From Nocardia elegans NBRC 108235 (GTDB lineage Bacteria; Actinomycetota; Actinomycetes; Mycobacteriales; Mycobacteriaceae), in assembly GCF_001612845.1 (NCBI RefSeq), contig NZ_BDBF01000045.1, positions 1 to 64,000 on the forward strand: a stretch of DNA of 64,000 nt, in the 5' to 3' direction. The notes below the pieces were generated by a model. It was not told the DNA's origin and searched no databases. It saw nothing but the letters and a program-made list of their open reading frames with translations. Made by a program: the position numbers and the translations under genes. This document shows positions 59,482 to 64,000 of this stretch, piece after piece (positions within the stretch are counted from its first letter, which is position 1; every line of letters begins with the position of its first letter).

Positions 59482-60453
59482 TCACGAGCGGGTGCGGCGG
59501 AAGGTGGTGCGGTAGTCCCCGGGGCGCTGACCGGTGTGTTCGGCGAACAGGGCGGCGAAGGTGCCCGCATCCCGGTAGCCGACGGCGCCGCAGATATCGG
59601 TGATCGTGCGGTCGGTGGTTTCCAGCAGGTGCCGGGCGCGGCGCACGCGGGCGGACTGCAGATAATCGAGCGGGCTGCGCCCGGTCTCGTCGGCGAAGCG
59701 CCGCAGCAGGGTGCGGGTGCTGACGTGGAAGGCGCACGCCAGTGCGGTGAGGTCGTAGCGTGCGGTGAGATTGCGGTCGAGGTGACGCATCACCTTGCGG
59801 GAGAACGTATTTCCGGGCTGTGGCAGCAGCCGCGCGTCGACATACGGGGTCTGGGACGAGCGGGCGTCGTCGACGAGGGCGATCCGCGCGGTGGTCCGCG
59901 CGACCCGCGCGCCGCTGTGACGTGCGATGAGGTCCAGTGCGAAGTCGTACATGGCGCTGAAGGCGGCCGTCGTCGTCACACCGCGGTCGGTGACGACGAG
60001 TCGATCGGGCCGGATATCGGCCTCGGGGCACTGCTGCGCGAGTTCGTCGGCGAACAGCCAGGCCGTGGTCGCCTTCCGGCCCGCGAGCAGCCCGGCCCGG
60101 GCGAGCAGGAACGCACCCACACAGATCGATACGACGGCTCCGCCCGCGGCGGCATGGGCGCGGATCGCCGCGATCTCGGCGGTGAGCGGTGGCAGCCGGG
60201 CATCCGGAGCCAGACCCGGAACGAGTTCGAAGCCCGGCACCACGAGGATATCGACCTCGCGCAACGGCGAAACCGACAGTGCCACACCGCCCGACGCCAC
60301 CACCCGGCGCCGCGGCGAGATCACGGTCACCTCGTAACCGGCGCGATCCGGACCGGCGACATGCGCCGCCATCGTCAGCAGATCGGGAATCCCGAACACC
60401 TCGGAGGCGAAGCAGCCCGGATACGCCAGCACACCCACTCGATACGCGCTCAC
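59482..60453 (-). CDS. GlxA-type regulator: DJ-1/PfpI domain plus AraC helix-turn-helix
   Basis: The 323-residue regulator has an N-terminal DJ-1/PfpI-like class I amidotransferase fold (about 5-175) with EVDILVVPGFELVPG and a nucleophile-elbow-type cysteine in SICVGAFLLA. A C-terminal AraC helix-turn-helix (about 215-315) reads LDRNLTARYDLTALACAFHVSTRTLLRRFADETGRSPLDYLQ. GTG 60453 was preferred because AGGAGG lies 6 nt upstream; GTG 60456 is adjacent. It probably controls neighbouring DUF899 and/or the divergent dienelactone hydrolase, but no operator was found. Confidence 0.85.
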   Translation of the reverse strand: MSAYRVGVLAYPGCFASEVFGIPDLLTMAAHVAGPDRAGYEVTVISPRRRVVASGGVALSVSPLREVDILVVPGFELVPGLAPDARLPPLTAEIAAIRAHAAAGGAVVSICVGAFLLARAGLLAGRKATTAWLFADELAQQCPEADIRPDRLVVTDRGVTTTAAFSAMYDFALDLIARHSGARVARTTARIALVDDARSSQTPYVDARLLPQPGNTFSRKVMRHLDRNLTARYDLTALACAFHVSTRTLLRRFADETGRSPLDYLQSARVRRARHLLETTDRTITDICGAVGYRDAGTFAALFAEHTGQRPGDYRTTFRRTRS

Positions 60454-60543
60454 CACCCGCCTCCTAGTCCGATGGCGAGATTACCCCCGAACATGGCGAT
60501 CCCGCCGATCGCTTTCCCGCCGATTCCGGCCGAGGCTGACCAC

Positions 60544-61359
60544 ATGGATACCGACGACAACCCGATCGCCGCTTTCGCACCCCGCCTGGTTGACGTGGAC
60601 GGGGTGAGCAAGACCGTCTACACGGCCGGATCCGGCCCGGCCGTGGTGGTGATGCCGGAGATGCCGGGCATCAGCCCCGACGTCCTCCGGCTCGCGCGCT
60701 GGATCCGCGACGCGGGGTTCACCGTCTACCTCCCCTCGCTGTTCGGCGTCGACGGCGCCTATCCCACGGTCGAGGAGGGCGCCGAAGTAGTCCGCCGCGC
60801 GTGTGTGAGTGCCGAATTCCGCGCGTTCGCGGGCGGCGGCACGAGTCCCGTCACCCGATGGCTGCGCGGGCTCGCGCGGCTGGCCCACGACGAATGCGGC
60901 GGTCCGGGAGTCGGCGCGCTCGGCCTGTGTTTCACCGGCAATTTCGCGCTCACCATGACGCTCGAACCGTCCGTCGTCGCCCCGGTGGTGAATCATCCTT
61001 CGCTGCCGTTGGACGATCCCGCCGGCATCGAGGTGAGCGACGAGGACGCGGCCGCGATCCGCGAGCGCATCCAGCGCGACGGTCTGACGGTCCTGGCCTA
61101 CCGTTTCGACAACGACCGCTGGTGCACCGGCCGTCGCTTCGCCGCCTACCGGGCGCTGCTCGGCGACGCCTTCGACGGCCGCGTGCTGCCGGGCGAATCC
61201 GCCAACCCCGCCCCGCCGCCGTTCTTCCGCGACGTGGTCCAGACCCCGCACAGCATCGTCACCGCGCATTTCGTCGACGAGCAGGGCCACCCCACCCGCA
61301 CGGCCCGCGACGAAATTCTCGAGTTCCTCAGCGCACGCCTGCATACCTCGGCGGAGTAG
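60544..61359 (+). CDS. Dienelactone hydrolase family protein
   Basis: The 271-residue alpha/beta hydrolase has the DLH nucleophile elbow GLCFTGNFAL with cysteine in place of serine. Other features are VVVMPEMPGISPDVLRLARWIRDAGFTVYLPSLFG near the N-terminus and a C-terminal HSIVTAHFVDEQGHPTRTARDEILEFL with the histidine in HP. Family members open enol-lactone rings or cleave related esters. ATG 60544 has GAGG 8 nt upstream; ATG 60493 is in frame but weaker. It is divergent from the GlxA-type regulator. Confidence 0.83.
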   Translation: MDTDDNPIAAFAPRLVDVDGVSKTVYTAGSGPAVVVMPEMPGISPDVLRLARWIRDAGFTVYLPSLFGVDGAYPTVEEGAEVVRRACVSAEFRAFAGGGTSPVTRWLRGLARLAHDECGGPGVGALGLCFTGNFALTMTLEPSVVAPVVNHPSLPLDDPAGIEVSDEDAAAIRERIQRDGLTVLAYRFDNDRWCTGRRFAAYRALLGDAFDGRVLPGESANPAPPPFFRDVVQTPHSIVTAHFVDEQGHPTRTARDEILEFLSARLHTSAE

Positions 61360-61520
61360 CGCCGCGATGGCGGGCGTACGTTCCGGCCGCCCTGCCCGGT
61401 AGCCGACCGCCCGCCGGCATCGGCGCGTTCCGGCGAGGCCTGCCGATGTGGGCGTAGTTGAGTACAGTCCCGGGTACTCGAAAGGCGACGGGGAGCGCAG
61501 ACGCGGGGGAGGGGCGACGC

Positions 61521-64000
61521 ATGCCGGATGTACGAGGCGACGTTCGCAGGATCCAGAATCTGCTGCGCCGGGTGACCGTGCCCGACGAGCGACCGCGGGT
61601 GCTGCCGGTGCTGTTCCGCTACCGCAAGACCAGGCGAACGCCGCCGCCGATCGTCTGCCTGATCAGCAGCGCCGCACCGCTTTCCGCGGATGGCCTGCTG
61701 CGTCGCTGCGGCGACTGGCTCGCCTCCCCGGGCAGCCGCCGCGCCGTTCCGCGTGCGGTGGTGCAGATTCCGAAACTCGAGCCGTCCACGCCGGATCGCC
61801 CACCGGACGGCCCCGACGAGCTGGATCCGCGTTTCCTGGCCCTGCTGCAGGAGCTCTACAAGTGCTTCTCCAGTGACGATACGGCCATGGGGCCCATACC
61901 CTTTCCGCGCTACCGCACCGCCGATTGGCTGATGCGGCAACGGCTCGAGGGTGCCGCGACCGAGGCGTCGGCGCAATTGCGCGAGCGGTTGCCGGAACTG
62001 CTGCGCCGTGGTCCGGCCGCCGAGCATTCGACCACGGCACTCGGCGCGATCGGAGGAACCGTATCCCGGGTGCTGACAGTGGTGCTGTCGATGTGGCCGA
62101 TCGTGCGGTTGTGGCTGTTCGTGAGTTCGCATGTGCCGGGGTTGTCGCCGGTGAGCTATTGGTTCATGCATCAGCGCTATCTGACGCCACGGCTGTCGAA
62201 CAGTTTCGTCGGATTCGGGGTGCGTCTCGCCGAGCCGATGCGCCGGCGGGAGAACAACGAGCAGATCGCGAAGTTGCTGGTCAACGCCTTTCTGGAGGAT
62301 CTGCGTGTCGCTTATCGCCGGAGGCTGTGGCGTCCGTCGGGCTGGCGTCGCACCGCATATCCGGTGGCGCTGCTCGATGGCGTCGAACCGGGGGACAGCG
62401 CTGCCGGCCTGATGCGCTACGTCAACGAGATCCGCAACGAGACCGGGCTTTTCGATCCGCTCGCGCTGATCTCGCGCATCGAGGATCCCGCCGAGCAGCC
62501 GCACCTGCACTTCGAATCCCTGGACTCTCGCGATGATCCGCTGAGCTCCTGGCAGGCCGATATCGACGGGCGCCGTCGCCGCCGCCGTACGGACAGCTGG
62601 TATCTCAGCCTGCCCCTACCGGATTCGTTGTCCGGCACGCTCGAACCGTTCGAGCACGCCGAGCTGGCGCAGCCGCCGGCGCCGCCGTGGGCGGCGCGAC
62701 GGTCGGTGGTCACCGTGATCGCCCTGCTTCCCGTTGCCGCCCTGGTAGCCGCGACGGTCACGGCCGTCCAGCCTCGCATCGCCGTCGGATGCACCGCGTG
62801 GCCGTGGCACGCGGGTGTCGATGTCGTGGTTCGCGGAACCGAATGCATCGGCCTGAGTGCCGGTGCCGCACAGGTTTTCGCCGACGACGAGGAACTCGCC
62901 GAGATGGAGCGCGAGGTGTTCCGCGAGAACACCGTGGCCGCGCGGTTGCGCCACGACAATCCCCGTCGCCCGCTCGTCACCCTGATCTACTTCGCCGGGA
63001 TGACCTACACCGACCGCAACGTGCGCTACCCCCACGCACAGGCCGAGGAACTGGCGGGCCTGGCGGTTCAGCAGCGGCGGGCGAACAAGCAGAACGGCGA
63101 ATCCGAACCGCTGCTGCGCATCGTGATCGCGAACGGCGGATCGACCATGCGATACGCGACCTGGGTGGTCGAGCACCAGATCAGCCGGCTGGTGCGGTCG
63201 GATCCGACCGTGGTCGGCGTGATCGGACTCGACCGGAGCACGGCCGAAACCCGCAGAGCCATCGCGCGTTTGGGGGAGCTGGGGGTTCCCACGATGGCGA
63301 CCACCCTGTCGGCCGACGGGCTCGACGCCGTGTCGCCCACCTACTTCCAACCCGTTCCCGACAACCACGCTCAGGCCGAGCTCGTCGCGGAGTACGCCGC
63401 GGGCGCGAGGAATGCGGACGGCACCCGCCGCTACGACAAGGTGACTGTCTACGCACCGACGGATCGCGACGACATCTACGTGCGGACTCTGGCCGACGAC
63501 CTGAAAGTGGTACTGGCGCAGCGACATATGCTCGGCGACGTCTACACGTGGTCCGAACAGCAGCAGATCTACGGTCTGCCGCTGCCGTGCGCGCCGGCGG
63601 ACCCCGACGTGGCGCGGACGCTGTTGTTCTTCGCCGGCCGCAATCCGGATTTCGGGCCGTTCGTCAACGTGGCCGCTCAGCACTGCGGTGACGCCCCTCC
63701 GCCGATCCTGGCCAACGACACCGCGACCCGCGCGGTGTCGGACAAGCTGGTGCAGAATGCCGCGCCGATCGGATTTCCGGTCCGCTACGTCGCCAAGGGT
63801 GTACCGGCGCTGCTGGCGGGCAGCAATTGCGTGCGCGACGGCGCGCCGAACCGCATGGAGCACGCGGGTCTGAGCCTGCGCAGCCTGTGCGCGGAGCTGA
63901 CGCAGTTGCGGCGCGACCTGCCGCATTTTCACGAGAGCTGGCCCGGCGACCGCACCGGAATCACCTTCGACGTCGCCGAACTGTTCCTCCGGGCCGTGCA
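61521..64000 (+). CDS. Membrane protein with periplasmic-binding-like outer domain (runs off window)
   Basis: ATG 61521 has GGGAGGGG upstream, and the frame stays open for 826 codons to the right edge. Residues 1-390 are intracellular in type: RPRVLPVLFRYRKTRRTPPPIVCLISSAAP, a hydrophobic amphipathic block near 181-207 (VLTVVLSMWPIVRLWLFVSS), and KLLVNAFLEDLRVAYRRRLWRPSGWRRTAYPVALLDGV near 250-290. A transmembrane segment follows at about 394-415. The rest resembles the type-1 periplasmic-binding (Leu/Ile/Val receptor) fold: LVTLIYFAGMTYTDRNV, LLRIVIANGGS, VVGVIGLDRSTAETRRAIARLGELGVPTMATTLSADGL. Related actinobacterial proteins are usually only called substrate-binding proteins. It has no known transporter partner. 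Confidence 0.65.
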   Translation, partial: MPDVRGDVRRIQNLLRRVTVPDERPRVLPVLFRYRKTRRTPPPIVCLISSAAPLSADGLLRRCGDWLASPGSRRAVPRAVVQIPKLEPSTPDRPPDGPDELDPRFLALLQELYKCFSSDDTAMGPIPFPRYRTADWLMRQRLEGAATEASAQLRERLPELLRRGPAAEHSTTALGAIGGTVSRVLTVVLSMWPIVRLWLFVSSHVPGLSPVSYWFMHQRYLTPRLSNSFVGFGVRLAEPMRRRENNEQIAKLLVNAFLEDLRVAYRRRLWRPSGWRRTAYPVALLDGVEPGDSAAGLMRYVNEIRNETGLFDPLALISRIEDPAEQPHLHFESLDSRDDPLSSWQADIDGRRRRRRTDSWYLSLPLPDSLSGTLEPFEHAELAQPPAPPWAARRSVVTVIALLPVAALVAATVTAVQPRIAVGCTAWPWHAGVDVVVRGTECIGLSAGAAQVFADDEELAEMEREVFRENTVAARLRHDNPRRPLVTLIYFAGMTYTDRNVRYPHAQAEELAGLAVQQRRANKQNGESEPLLRIVIANGGSTMRYATWVVEHQISRLVRSDPTVVGVIGLDRSTAETRRAIARLGELGVPTMATTLSADGLDAVSPTYFQPVPDNHAQAELVAEYAAGARNADGTRRYDKVTVYAPTDRDDIYVRTLADDLKVVLAQRHMLGDVYTWSEQQQIYGLPLPCAPADPDVARTLLFFAGRNPDFGPFVNVAAQHCGDAPPPILANDTATRAVSDKLVQNAAPIGFPVRYVAKGVPALLAGSNCVRDGAPNRMEHAGLSLRSLCAELTQLRRDLPHFHESWPGDRTGITFDVAELFLRAV

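Noticed and set aside
59536..60543. In-frame extension of the dienelactone hydrolase across the GlxA-type regulator
   Set aside because: The extension is antisense to a clear DJ-1/AraC protein and has no family similarity.
1..64000. Search by eye for tRNA or rRNA genes, CRISPR arrays, insertion sequences and prophage genes
   Set aside because: Apart from tmRNA, no tRNA-like T-arm or acceptor pairing, no regularly spaced repeats, and no transposase, integrase or phage structural gene was seen.

Overview
The window is high-GC actinobacterial chromosome, most likely Nocardia or a close relative in the Nocardiaceae. The evidence is the codon bias, the many GTG starts, a full-length PknG, a Corynebacteriales-type NAD-glutamate dehydrogenase, an F420-dependent oxidoreductase, paired FadD/FadE genes, and blocks that keep the gene order I recall for Mycobacterium tuberculosis Rv3100c-Rv3105c (smpB, ftsX, ftsE, small membrane protein, MscS-like, prfB) and Rv3137-Rv3140 (hisN, fadE24, fadE23). 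I see no insertion sequence, prophage, CRISPR array, rRNA or tRNA gene; the only RNA gene is tmRNA.

Region 1 (1-7.5 kb) is amino-acid nitrogen metabolism: the C-terminal part of the large NAD-glutamate dehydrogenase, an SPFH/zinc-ribbon protein, an asparagine-type permease and the kinase PknG, which in this order controls glutamate catabolism. Region 2 (7.5-22.3 kb) is regulatory and accessory: three MerR regulators, a secreted four-cysteine protein, a DHFR-like reductase, a translationally coupled pair of LuxR/AAA-type regulators, a class V aminotransferase, a metallo-beta-lactamase-fold hydrolase, a PAS-GGDEF protein, a DUF574 methyltransferase and an F420 oxidoreductase.

Region 3 (22.3-27.2 kb) holds the most unusual unit. 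It is an apparent three-gene operon joined by 4-nt and 1-nt overlaps: pyruvoyl-dependent arginine decarboxylase, a GNAT-like acyltransferase and a membrane diguanylate cyclase. A divergent sodium/solute symporter with a small partner protein stands next to it. Region 4 (27.2-32.8 kb) has L-2-hydroxyglutarate oxidase and a leftward group of envelope proteins (YcnI, a glycine-zipper secreted protein, a PepSY membrane protein and a Met/His-containing membrane protein) that looks like copper handling.

Region 5 (32.8-43.5 kb) is acyl-CoA catabolism: two FadD ligases and the FadE23/FadE24 dehydrogenase pair behind a striking double palindromic operator, plus an ABC exporter, HisN and a short-chain dehydrogenase. 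A decayed proline iminopeptidase and a 31-residue membrane ORF with a strong ribosome binding site lie between the two fatty-acid blocks. Region 6 (43.6-57 kb) is the housekeeping block prfB-mscS-small TM protein-ftsE-ftsX, then an insertion (SnoaL-like protein, degenerate HD-GYP/LuxR protein, RecQ, two small tail-anchored paralogues), then smpB-ssrA. Region 7 (57-64 kb) has a SnoaL/LuxR divergent pair, a DUF899 protein, a GlxA/AraC regulator, a dienelactone hydrolase and the first 826 codons of a large membrane protein with a periplasmic-binding-like outer domain that runs off the window.

Starts were chosen mainly by Shine-Dalgarno sequence and family length. Several genes (for example ftsE and the membrane gene ending at 32172) have a -10-like element just before the start codon and may be leaderless.
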